A DNA stretch of 64,000 nucleotides. Origin: Diplodia intermedia (taxonomy: Eukaryota > Ascomycota > Dothideomycetes > Botryosphaeriales > Botryosphaeriaceae). The notes under the pieces were generated by a model that had not been told where the DNA came from, did not search any database, and was given only the letters and a program-made list of their open reading frames with translations. Position numbers and translations under genes: made by a program. This document shows positions 12,501 through 22,928 of this stretch, piece after piece (the stretch's first letter is position 1; the number at the start of each line of letters is the position of its first letter). The stretch spans positions 24,742 through 88,741 of the forward strand of contig JAKEKT010000125.1 of NCBI GenBank assembly GCA_021495925.1, in the 5' to 3' direction.

Positions 12501-15500
12501 TAGCTGCGTTTGGGATAAAAAATTGACGATTGGTTGTCTTCCTTGCTCCGGAGATAATGGCAGTCGTGCGGCACAGAGGCTCTGTGCCCGGCTTCTCACC
12601 ACTCAGGTCTAGAACTATGGAAAGGCAAACGTGGTGGGCCGTTGTCTGCTGACGATTCGCGTTCTTGCCGTGGTCCGAAGCAGCCGGGGTGTCATGCGGG
12701 ATGAACAAAAAGTGTGTGAGAGGAGTGGGGCATCGGTGGGGTTAGTGGTGGGGTGGATTGACGGTTGCCATGAGTCGCGAATATGAGCGGGCTGGGCTGG
12801 ACCTGCGTCGTACGTGGATTGAGTCGGGTAGGACACTGGCCCAGATCGAAGCACGGGAGCCCGATCAGAACATTTAACGCAGGCTAGACATGACGTATAG
12901 CATCTTCGCTGCCTTTCTGAGTGGCACGGGGCATTGGTTTGAATACCGAAGATTGGCGTATGCTGGGATGTCGCACAAGGGTTAGGATGCGATGCTGAGA
13001 TTGTCGTCATCGTCCTAGAATTGGTCGGCCAGCCTCGTTGTTTTCCCTTTGTCTACCGTTATGTGTCTTTCCAGCCCAATGATTTTGCTAGTCGCGCACC
13101 TTGACGTACAACAATGTGCAAATGCGGGACGGGTTGCTCTGGGGTCAGGGGCATGAAGTTGTCCAACCATGAGTCGAGCGCTCGTTGAAGTTATCACTGC
13201 CCTTGAAGGGCCATTCAATTATTGCCAGTGGACATCGAGAGCTGATCTTTCAACGCTCCAGCCGTGGCTTGCGTGTCCGAATACTGTTACTCGCATGACG
13301 CTCAGGCAAACCAATCGGAGGTGACTTCCGTTTTCGAGATGATGAGGTTCAGGCGCGTCTGGATCCTCAATCCGTCTGCTGGTTTGCAAGATGCAATGGT
13401 TTTCGCCAGCAGCTGAACGCACGAGGGCGCATACCCTAGCGGGCAGCTTGACCTTCAATTGGCGCTGCCACTACTGCGGGGGATGCAGGGAGGGCGCGCA
13501 CCGTTACCCCAAGAATATTCTCGTCTCCAGGGCACTTGAATATGCGCCAAGCAGAAATTTTCCATGGCCATGACGTAGCAGCCTGCAAGCCATGAGGGAA
13601 AATAATCTTGCGAACCCGAGAGTCCCAAGTGCCCGGTTACGCTGGAAACAACCTCGTGGATGCAGGCGGCGCGTCTGGGACAAGCATCCCGTAGACTTGA
13701 CCCGGTAGGCTGATAGCGAAATAAGCTGGGGATCGGCGGTAAGCGAGGGGTCAAGAGGATACACGTATCCCGTTGAGCGGGGGCTGCAACAAAAGGTGCC
13801 ATTGCACGCGCGGAGAAGCAGAGTCCGGTAAAAGTGGATGGCGCACTACGCAAGTGCTGAGGATGGTGAAACAGAAAACAGAACTTCGCAGTGCAGTAGG
13901 CACGGACGCGATGCAGTGGTTCCGGTGAGGCTAAGAGGCTTTGAGCTAAGAGCGGCCCGTAGCCGTTGATAGGAATGCATTGCCGAGCCGCGGCTCATGG
14001 GTGTCCGTGTTGTCGTTGATCTTACTGGAGGAAGTGGCAGGGCAACCCGGTATCTGCCGTCCGCGGCTGAGTGGCAGAGTTATGGAGAGAGAAACAGCGG
14101 GAATCCGCCTAGGCCAGAGAGCTGAGCGAGACCAGAGCACTGATGTATGGAAGAGCGAGAGATGGGTGCTGCAACACTCATCCCGTTGTGACCACAGACG
14201 AGGAAAGTGAAGCGACTGTTGCCAAGTCGGCAGTTCCAGGCGCCGTGAGCCTATCATGTAAGGTTAAAGCCGCCGTTTGATGTTGAGACATGGCATGCTG
14301 TTAGGTGGACATCGGAGATTGGTGACCCGGATTGACGGGCCAGTCTTTACTCCAAAGAGGGTGTATCCAGATGATCTAGCTTCCGAATCACTGGGTGTTG
14401 CTCGGCAGTCGGGCCTCAAAGGGAGAGCTCGAGTGGGCTGCCGAGACCCTGGATTACTTTTCCCAATGGCCCGACGGGTTCCGGCTCGAGCAGGCTAACC
14501 AGATTAGTGTGTTCAAGTCTCGAAATGGTGCAGGTGTGCCCAACAGGTTAGCAGATCCTCAGGCCATCGCTCAACGGTGCGAACGGACGCCTAGCCCTCG
14601 AGGAATCACGGCAATGGGGTGATCAGAGTTGAAAGGGTTTGCTGATGATTTCCAGACGGAGATGAAGGGCTGGACGAGATCGGCGGGTTGAGTTATATCC
14701 GAACGGTGGATGGGGTTGCGGAGAGCAGATGCCTCGGGAGGGCCCCTTCGCCTCGTTTACTGCACCTAGCGGCGGGCGGGAGCACGAGCTACCGTCTGTG
14801 TTGAAGTGCGGGTGCAGTGGCATCCTTGCAACGTGCACCTCAGCTTTGGCAGCTTTGGCGGGGACAGCCCACGCTGTCAATGGAGCCCGGAGCATTGACT
14901 CCCCCTTCCGCTGGACATGTCTTCTTTCAGCCGGGTGCTTCTTCCAGTGCCTGGTGGGACCGTTGGTGGGCAAGCCACCGGCTGCTGCGTGCAGCCGAGG
15001 AGACAGACACTGCGAAGGCCAGACCACTCGAAGAGAGCGAGGCTTGGGCGTGCATGCAGTGCGGTACGTGGGCCAGAAGGAAGGCTTGGATTCATCGTGA
15101 TGGCCCCGGAATGCTGGCGAGCCACGGACGGAGATGTATCGCGGGGAAGGTGGAACGACGGGCGTGCATTTGGGCACGTCCGGCGCCCAGCGCGGCTGGC
15201 GGGATAATCTGGACGAAGGTTGCGGGCGAGATGAGGATGGAGGAGGTCCACTGCCAGCAGCCGGAGAGCGCGGTGTCGGTTACACGACAGGTGGGCTTCC
15301 GAGCGTTGGGCGGAAGTGCATCCACTGGCCGATCGGCGGCAGCGCCGGACCAGACGGCGAGCTTCGCAGGGCCAGGCCGTGGGGCTTGTGCGAGGTGGAA
15401 ACGGTCAAGACTGGGCCGGCCGCGCTTCCGGGGGACCCTGAGTGTTCGCGCGCTGACCGGCGCCTGCCCGGCTCGACAGCACCAGCACCACCACCATCAT

Positions 15501-16595
15501 GACTTCGTCGTCCAGCTCGGCCGCTCCACTCCTCCACGATCGAGTCCAGGCCGTGCATCATGCACGGCGCTCGCGGAAACGGGGGAGCGCTTCCGACGCC
15601 ACGAAGCTTCCCTGATCAACTGCTGATGCTGGCGAATGGAGAACGCGTGTTCGCAGATCCAGCGGCCGCGCGAGAGCCGCTGCGCTCTCTCACTTGCCGG
15701 CAGCGCGCCCTCCCTGCTCGCCTGCACCCCCGGCGACGTCGCGCGACAGGCCATGGCCCAACGCCCCCCCTGGCCCTGGATGACGTGCAGCGGCCGTCGC
15801 GCACTATGTCGTTATTCGGGAGCACCGCGCCAACGCCCCTCTCCACGGCGCCCATGCCGTGATGCGCTGCTCGCGGGTCGCTTGCATGTGCTGTGCCCCA
15901 TGGCCCTATGGACAGGCCGGCAGGCTCCACCTGGACATGGCATCGCCGCCGTCGGCCGTCGTCGGTGCTGGAGGCCACGCCATCAGGTGAGCTGGGCCAG
16001 CTGCACACGGTGCCTGACTACGCGGATCGCAGGCTGAGTATTTCACGGAGCTGGGGCAGTGTCGAATGGGCGGGCGAGGAGCGCGGTGCTGGGGCGATGT
16101 GGCGCTGTCGGCTGCACGCCAATCGCCGCGCTACAGGGAGCAGGGGGGCAAAAAGACCTACGGCTGACCCGTCTTGCTGTGACGTCCGAGCTCATACACG
16201 AACCCTAACTCTCCGCTGCCTATTCCTGCGTCAACTGCGCTTGCTGCCGAAAATTCATGTCTCGTCACATTTGCTCGCCCGGAGCCCCGGAGCCCCTGCC
16301 TGTCTCCCGCCCCCGCCGCCCAACCAGCGTTGCGCCATTTGCCTGATCCGGCCGGGACCGAAATGCTGCGCTCTTCCCACCTTGTGCATCTTTTATGGAC
16401 CGGTGGCGGCGCGATGCTGCTAGGAGGCTGATGCAATCATCGAATTGGCCAGCCGCTGCCCAGCTTTAATACTCAACACCCAGCTCCCCATCTTCTTTGT
16501 TGTCTAGCACTACTTATTCAATCTTCTCCTTCTCTGCCTTCTCTTCCACACCGTGTCCTTCCTGAACTACATTGTAATACTGCCAGCTACGAGTC
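9542..16595. other. 7-kb stretch without recognisable genes
   Basis: All open frames here are short or GC-driven and overlap on both strands. None shows a domain, a signal peptide followed by a fold, or a convincing intron chain. Local features: an AT-rich patch at about 11710-11850 with several TAAT-type motifs, a purine-rich block at about 10920-11040, and a CAC-rich run at about 15480-15500. The left end contains the PROPPIN 3' UTR. The last 150 bases, with TTTAATACTCAAC at about 16464 and a pyrimidine-rich leader, look like the promoter of the PQ-loop gene. No transposase, reverse transcriptase or terminal repeat was found. Confidence 0.5.
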
Positions 16596-18275
16596 ATGGC
16601 ACCCCAGGAGCACATCCCGCCGGTACGTTCCGCATTCCGACTTCCTCTCTTGAACACAACACTGACATCGTGGGATCCTAGGCGGCGAGCATACTAGGTG
16701 TACGTGCTGCATGCAGACTTCCAAATCTTCTTCTCACTGACAGTTCTCGTGGCTGCAGACTATCGGCACTGGTAGGTCAATGGAGCCGACTTCAATTCCG
16801 AGACACCGACACTAACTTTTTGCAGTGTAAGGCAACCAAGACACGATACACCCCCACAACAGGCTGCTAACGTTGCTGTGCCGACTGCAGATGCTGGTGT
16901 GTCCAGGTATGTCATCGTGACTCCCCAAGATTCCTTCGATGCCCGATCCTAATACGAGTGTGACAGATCCTCCCACAGTACGTAATCGCGCCCACGCGTG
17001 GCTGAATCAGTCGTTGACCGAAGACAGAATATACACCAATTGGCGGCATAAGCAGACCGATGGACTGCCATGGATCATGCCCTTCTTGTGGGCTGCTGGT
17101 GAGCCGCATCGCTGTCATCCTTGTCAGCCACCGTCTGACTTGTCTCAGCTGCCGTGCCGTTTGGCGTCTACAACATCGTACAGGTTCGTATTCTCAGGCC
17201 TGCGAGTCGTGGGGCTCTTTCTAACAATCCTTAGAACTTCAACATCCCATTACAAGTTCAACCCCAGGTGTTCTGCGCATTGACACTGATTTGCTGGGCG
17301 CAAACCTTGATATACCATGAGTACGCATTTGCCTCCACAATACCGCCGGCAGTTTGCTGATTTTGCTTAGACATTGGAGGGTCTGGACAGCCACCTTGGC
17401 TGCTGTGGTCACAGGGCTTGTCTCGGGCGGCGTCGAGGCGCTTCTAATTTTGACTCTGAGAGTACGTACGCTGCATGTGGCCATACGAGACTTGTGTCAA
17501 CTAACCGGTTCAGGGTCCCTATTCAAGGGGTGTGGAGTGGCCGATTATTACTGTTGGCGTAATCGCAGCTGTTGTGCTCGCTGTGGGCTTGCTTCCCATG
17601 TACTGGGAACAATGGAAGCGTGATGGAAGGGCGAAAGACATCAGTACGTGTCTGCACTTATCGACACGACCACTCGTTTACTTACAATGCCAGGCTTCCT
17701 CTTCCTGACCACAGATTTCGCTGGTGCTACTTTCTCGTTGATAGCCCTGGGTAAGAGCTTCAGGCAAAAGCAGACACGCTCGCGGCAATGCTAACCAATG
17801 CTGCAGTTGTCCAGCAAACCTTTGATTACCTTGGAGGCGTTCTTTACATCGTTTGGTACGTCAACATCTATCTTCTACGAATACTGTGCTCACCTGGGAG
17901 TTCTCTTATTTCCCCCTCAAAGCCTGCACTCATGTGTACACAGCGTTGGCCGGCTTCCTATTATCGACAAAGTGCTAACTCTTTAATAGCATGGTCCTCG
18001 AGATCGGCATTGTGGTCTGGCACCTTTCGTGGATGTACCGCAACCGTCGCACCCTCAAAGCCGCCAAGCGCATCGGCATGTCCTACGACCAATACGTCAG
18101 CGCAGATGCGAAGCCACCGAAGACCTCGGGCTCCTGCACTACCGACGTCTCCCGAAACAACAGCCTCACGTCGCATACCACATTCCACAAAGATAGCGAC
18201 GAGCAGTCGGAGAAGGTTGAGGGATCCACCAGCCAACATGTTGATACGGAACGTGACGTGGAGCGGGATGCGTGA
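16596..18275 (+). CDS. PQ-loop repeat membrane protein, 14 exons
   Basis: This is a multi-pass membrane protein of the PQ-loop family, whose members include lysosomal or vacuolar amino-acid exporters. Exons read as 16596-16622, 16682-16699, 16759-16771, 16826, 16891-16906, 16967-16977, 17028-17098, 17149-17183, 17235-17320, 17371-17461, 17514-17643, 17694-17750, 17807-17855 and 17990-18275. The sum is 891 nt, or 296 residues. The first repeat reads TVCWCVQILPQIYTNWRHK with Pro28-Gln29. The second reads GLLPMYWEQWKRDGR, where Met152 replaces the usual Gln. Helices follow, for example VGVIAAVVLAVGLL and FAGATFSLIAL. The tail after about residue 215 is hydrophilic. The VCWCVQ motif needs a single-nucleotide exon at 16826. 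The transported substrate is unknown. Confidence 0.85.
16826..16826 (+). other. Putative 1-nt exon in the PQ-loop gene
   Basis: The base T lies between TTTTTGCAG (acceptor ending at 16825) and GTAAGG (donor starting at 16827). Exon 3 ends with G at 16771 and exon 5 starts with A at 16891. Only G+T+A restores codon Val20 and the family motif VCWCVQ. It also makes the total coding length divisible by three. Skipping the base shifts the frame. Confidence 0.65.
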
Positions 18276-19085
18276 TTGCGGATTCCACTGTTCTTTTCTT
18301 TCCCACTGAGATACCTTTACCATCTCGGAAAAGTTTTATACCAGCCAAATCTGTTGAGCAGGCTATTTCCTACCATTGAAAGTTTCACAGCGAGCGGCAA
18401 GGGAAAATCTATGTATTAGTAGTTGGGGAGTTTTGTTTGGTCCGGGTTCTCTACGAAATTGTGTGGTGCGCCTCGGAGGGCATTTGTTGTGGCGAAAAAG
18501 TCTAGAGTACCCTTCCCTTGTCTTTGAATGAAGAAGGACTCGGTTGACATGGTGTCTGGGCATATAGTTTTAGTCGACTGTAGGAATCTTTAACTCACAT
18601 TCACAGAAGTCAAGCATTGTGAAGTAAGACAGCGAGTCACGACATTTATCCTCATTGGACCTGTGCGGAATGATTTTTGTATGCGGCCTCCGGACGCCTG
18701 AGACAAGACGCCAAATTCGGCTTTGGTTCGCGGATCTCGCATTCCGAGCAATGCACTTTATGGCCATCTATCTCCACGTTTTCTTGCGACGGTTCTTGAA
18801 CTTGGCGAGGCACCGCCCCAAACCACTCCCAACGGGCCTCGATCCGCGAGCCGAGGTAAAGGGCCCCGCGGCCCACAGCAGGCGACAGCTTTGTTGGTTT
18901 GCAGGAGCTGCGCCACAACAACGTCGGGCAACAACCAGAAACCACCTACAGGCGTACAAATTCCCCAAAAGGCGGACCGTATCGATCCACTCGACTCTCC
19001 ACAGCAACACCGTCCCACCCAGTCTCACCACCATCTCTGTTCCTCCACCACAATCATCAACACCGACAACGACAACAACAACACC
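18276..19085. other. Intergenic, PQ-loop 3' end to phosphatase leader
   Basis: About 0.8 kb without a convincing gene. The right 120 bases become CA-rich with ACAACAACAACACC just before the phosphatase start, a common fungal leader composition. Confidence 0.5.
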
Positions 19086-20408
19086 ATGCCCTCCAACCAC
19101 AGCCCCGAAACCCCGTCCACAGCCATCCCTCCCTCCCCCCACCTCCCCAAGCCCTTCCTCCCCACCCCCTCCATCCCCAACCTCCGCGACGTCGCAGGCA
19201 AACCCCTACCGACCGCCGGCGGCGGCGGCGGCGGCGCGATCCGCCCGCTCACCCTCCTCCGCAGCGCCGACCCCTCGCACGCGTCGGCCGCCGACCGCGA
19301 GCTCCTGCGCGGGCTGCGCGTGACGAGGGTGTTTGATCTGCGGTCGAGGCCGGAGATCGAGAGGAGGGGAGGGAAGGTGGATGATGATGAGGGGGAGGAG
19401 GAGATGTTGAAGAGGGTGTGGGTGCCGGTGTTTGAGGACGACGTGTTCGTGCCCGAGAGGCTGGCGGTGAGGTACAGGGAGTATGCGAGTAGTGGGTTGG
19501 AGGTGAGTTTTGTTTTGCTTTTCTCTTCCTTTTTCACTTTTCTCTTGGTGACTTTGCGTGGGAGGCGGAGGGTGGGTGGTGGGTGATGATGGGTGGATGG
19601 GATCGATCAGGGGACTTGTGAAGAGGCTGTTGATGTGCGGAGAGAGCTGCTGCTGCAGCACTCATTTGGGTCGAGCCAGGAGGGCAAAAGATCAAGGATG
19701 GATGGAGTGCGCACGCAGATATTGGCATCCCGCTCCGTTAACAACGTCAACCTGCTTCTCCCCTCGTCCGCACACACGTTCACTGACGCGGTACCGTCTT
19801 CTACAGGGTTTCGTCGCAGCTTACGGAGAGGTCCTTGCCGCCGCTGGCCCTGCCTATGGCACCATTCTCAGGCACATCGCGAACGAGGCATCGGCCGAGA
19901 AGCCGAACGCGCTGCTTGTGCATTGCTCCGCGGGGAAGGACCGCACCGGCGTGTTCGTGGCGGTGTTGCTGTCAATGCTCGGAGTGGAGGATGAGCTGAT
20001 CGCAGACGAATACGCCCTCACCGAAGTAGGCCTCGCGCATGTGAAGCCACTGCTCATCAAGAAGATTTCGGACAATCCTGCATTCAAGGAGACCGGCGCC
20101 GGTAGGGAAGGCGCGGAGAGGATGTCGGGCAGCAAGTATGTGGATATCTCTAGTGTTGATCTATTGCGTTTTGGACGCGTGAAGACCTGCTGAGGGGTTG
20201 TCTCCGAGATAATGACTAACGATGTCTGTGCAGGAAGGACAGCATGCTCGCAGCCTTGGCCATGATCCGTGAGAAGTATGGTGGTGCCGAAGGATATGTT
20301 CGGACCATTTGCGGCCTTTCCACAGAGGAGATTGAACGTATCCGACAAGTCATGATTGTTCCCACGAATGAGGTCCACGACGAGGGTGCGAAGAGTGTGG
20401 CAGTGTAG
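19086..20408 (+). CDS. Tyrosine/serine phosphatase, Y_phosphatase3 type
   Basis: This is a predicted Cys-dependent protein phosphatase of the IphP-like Y_phosphatase3 family. Exons are 19086-19502, 19807-20135 and 20234-20408, giving 306 residues. The first intron is long for this locus (304 nt); the second is 98 nt. The N-terminus is Pro/Ser-rich. The family opening follows: IPNLRDVAGKPLP, a Gly6 run, then IRPLTLLRSADPS and VTRVFDLRSRPEIERR. The catalytic loop HCSAGKDRTG places the nucleophile at Cys179 and the phosphate-binding Arg at 185. Downstream, ADEYALTEVGL and the C-terminal YVRTICGLSTEEIERIR fit the family. The start is the ATG after the CA-rich leader; the frame is open further upstream, but that part looks untranslated. 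The substrate is unknown. Confidence 0.9.
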
Positions 20409-21081
20409 CTGGAAACAGAGCCTGCCAGGCTTTTTGTCCGTAGGACATCTCTGGTACTCCGATGGATTTTTGTTTTCGAGCTTGCTATCAGCAGATTGAT
20501 AATTGTATCTTTCATCAAGAACGAGGTTGGTTATATTCTTTGCTTGGGTTTATCGGGCAAGAACACATGATAAGAGCGGCTTTAGCCAAAGGAGTCAGTT
20601 ATTGGTAGAGGTTTCAGGTACCCCCGTCCGGATCAAATATCTTTCTATCAATTGCAGATCCATGCTTTCTTGCTTTTGCGATACAAGAACACAGTGAGGT
20701 GATGCATGTGCCGTTAATGATGCACCGAGCTGGTTTTTCCTTGGGGGAAAAGAAAATAAAAGATCCATTGAGAGCACAACCACTATCGTGTCGCCGGGCT
20801 GTCTGCTCAGTATCAAGCATTCATTTGTACCGGCATATGCTCACTTCGCCGTTTCCACGTGCCATTCTTTCTTCGGTAGACAATTCCAAGATACTGCAAA
20901 AGGCTCTAGGCTGTTGTGATTCGCACAAAGCAGACCCGATTAATGAATACGACTCTTTGCCACACCAGGTGCTTTATGCAGCCAAGAGGAGCAATCCCTT
21001 GCTGAACTTGAAAATCCAGCACCGATACAGGTAGTGTTCAACAGGCCGATCGCAAATTGTGCTGATTGCAACGATCGTCGA
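20409..21081. other. Intergenic after the phosphatase gene
   Basis: About 0.7 kb containing the phosphatase 3' UTR and, on the other strand, the 3' flank of the possible small gene to the right. No feature was recognised. Confidence 0.45.
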
Positions 21082-21592
21082 TCATCCACCGAGGGTGCTT
21101 GGCAGGGTTGGCCAGGCGAATGGGGCTCGAGAACCGCCGAGACAAATGTGATGAATGGACGTCGTCTTGAGGTCATCGTTGATAGTGCGCGAAGGAATCT
21201 CAAGGAGGAAAGAGTGCGTGATCTGCAGCGTGACGTAGAGATCTTCCCTGTCTCTGGGGGATCATGGAGACTTTTGTTTGTCCGTCGCCGGCAGGATTTG
21301 ATGGCGAGCCACGAGCCGATCCAACCAGAAAAGTGCTTCGAGGGGCTTACCTGTCTCCCGGGAAGCCGATCTGCGCTTCCAGCTTTATTTCGATCAGCGG
21401 TCCACTCTCGACCACATCGTACCCAACAAAGAACATACAATCAGTACTCAAGTCTGCGTGCGGCAACACACGTCTCGAGTTGAAAAGTGCTGCGACCAGT
21501 TCGTTTTCGCGCTGCAGGTGGTGGACGAAATTGCGGTGAAAATGGGAAATTAGTATCGGGGTGTGGTGTTTCGAAACCACGACTGTGGACAT
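21082..21592 (-). CDS. Possible small two-exon hypothetical protein
   Basis: Two minus-strand exons, 21592-21351 and 21253-21082, join over a 97-nt intron with a canonical donor (GTAAGC) and acceptor (CCCCCAG), giving 137 residues. An in-frame stop sits five codons before the ATG. The product looks protein-like rather than GC-driven, with stretches such as DCMFFVGYDVVESGP, IEIKLEAQIGFPGD, then REDLYVTLQITHSFLLEIP. No domain was recognised. There is no signal peptide or membrane segment. An overlapping minus-strand frame is also open over exon 1, so the choice of frame is uncertain. It could be a real fungal orphan or chance. Confidence 0.38.
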
Positions 21593-22928
21593 GGTTGGGA
21601 TGCATCGTCAAGACTTCTATTTCGAGTCGGCAGAAGGCTCCGATCCGCAAAGAGAGAATCGACAAATGCCGATCTTGCCTTTCTTTCGAGGCTGGGCATG
21701 GCCGTGTACTGAGGATCATGGTTCAAGCGAGCGTATTCCAAGCGCCCGAGGCTTCATTAATGCTTTACGAAAACAGCAACGGATCTCCGACATGATCGGA
21801 ACGCAAGAAGCACTCCGACGCGTCACGAAAGCAAGCAGCCCGAAGCTGGAGGCCGAGCGACCCAACGTCGAGCTCTCTTGTTTTTCGTGGCATCCTCGCA
21901 CTGGCTGTCCGCCTTACGGAAGGCCGCGTCTCGGGCTGTTGTCGATAAGTGTCCGTGGAGGCGGTTCTGGAGATCAATCACGAGCGTCAGGGGCGGATCG
22001 GCTCCCGCATCAAGCTCCAAGGAGAAGGCGGGCGCCTAGCATGACATCAATCCCGGTGGTTTCGACTGCCCTACAAGGCTACTGGCTGGGGACGCGAAAC
22101 ACCAGCGGACAGGCCGTTGCAATCGGACCCCGGCCGAGCCGGATAAACGGCCGCCAGTCGTCGGAGGTAGCACGTGCACCCGTCGTCCCATGCTCATTTG
22201 GTGGTGCGAGATTGATGTTATGCGAGATGCCTGCGGAGGGTGCCCTGCAGCCGGCCCAGCTCGGCAGGCCGAGTTAAGTTCAACGTCGCACTCAGGCGCC
22301 GGTCACGCGTCCAGGGGTGCGTATAGGAAGGATTGGAGGAGAGTGAAGAAAGCGCGGCCGCCCCAGTCGGCAGGCGCAGCAGCACAGCGCCACTGCACAG
22401 CCAGCTTGACAGCGGGCGGCGGCAGCGAGCGAGTGGCAAGCGACGCGCGCTGGGCGGACACAGGGCAGGTGCGGTCTTGGCGGGCCCTGTTTTGGGTCGG
22501 AACAGGCACTGACAGGGCCGCTTGGCCGGGCTGTGATTGGCCGCCAGAGGCCCATGGTGCGGCAGCGACCGACAGCCCCACAGCGATGCGCGTAGTAGCG
22601 CCGCGACCTGGCCATGTTGAAACATCCGGAACACCTCCTGGACGGCGGCCTCTATACCGCGATGGGCGCCCCGCCCGCCCTTCAAAAACCCCAGCGCCGC
22701 CCCGTCATTCTGGCGCCGTGTTCGTTTTCGCTGGGGATCTTGTCGACCAAGTCTTTCACCACCCTCACTCTTTGTTTTTGCTGGCCAATCGCGAGAGCCA
22801 TTCTTTCTTCTTTCGAGAGCGCCACTCCTTCATTCAGACGCTCTCCGTATCTATTTCTCCCAGCGCCCGGCCGCTGCCACACTCTCTCCTGTGTTTCAAA
22901 CAGAATTCTTAGCAACCCACCCACCACC
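21593..22928. promoter_or_regulatory. Upstream region of the Crh-type gene
   Basis: GC-rich, with long frames open on both strands that carry no domain. The 250 bases before the start hold CTCTATACC at about 22649, TTCAAAAACC at about 22681 and a strongly pyrimidine-rich leader with CCACCCACCACC directly before the ATG. This is consistent with a highly expressed fungal wall gene. Confidence 0.5.

Noticed and set aside
14817..15626. 269-codon plus-strand frame containing a His run
   Set aside because: The His run comes from a CAC/CAT repeat. The frame has no domain and competes with equally open frames on the other strand.
21561..22277. 238-codon plus-strand frame upstream of the Crh-type gene
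   Set aside because: Composition is not protein-like, there is no domain, and it overlaps the possible minus-strand gene.
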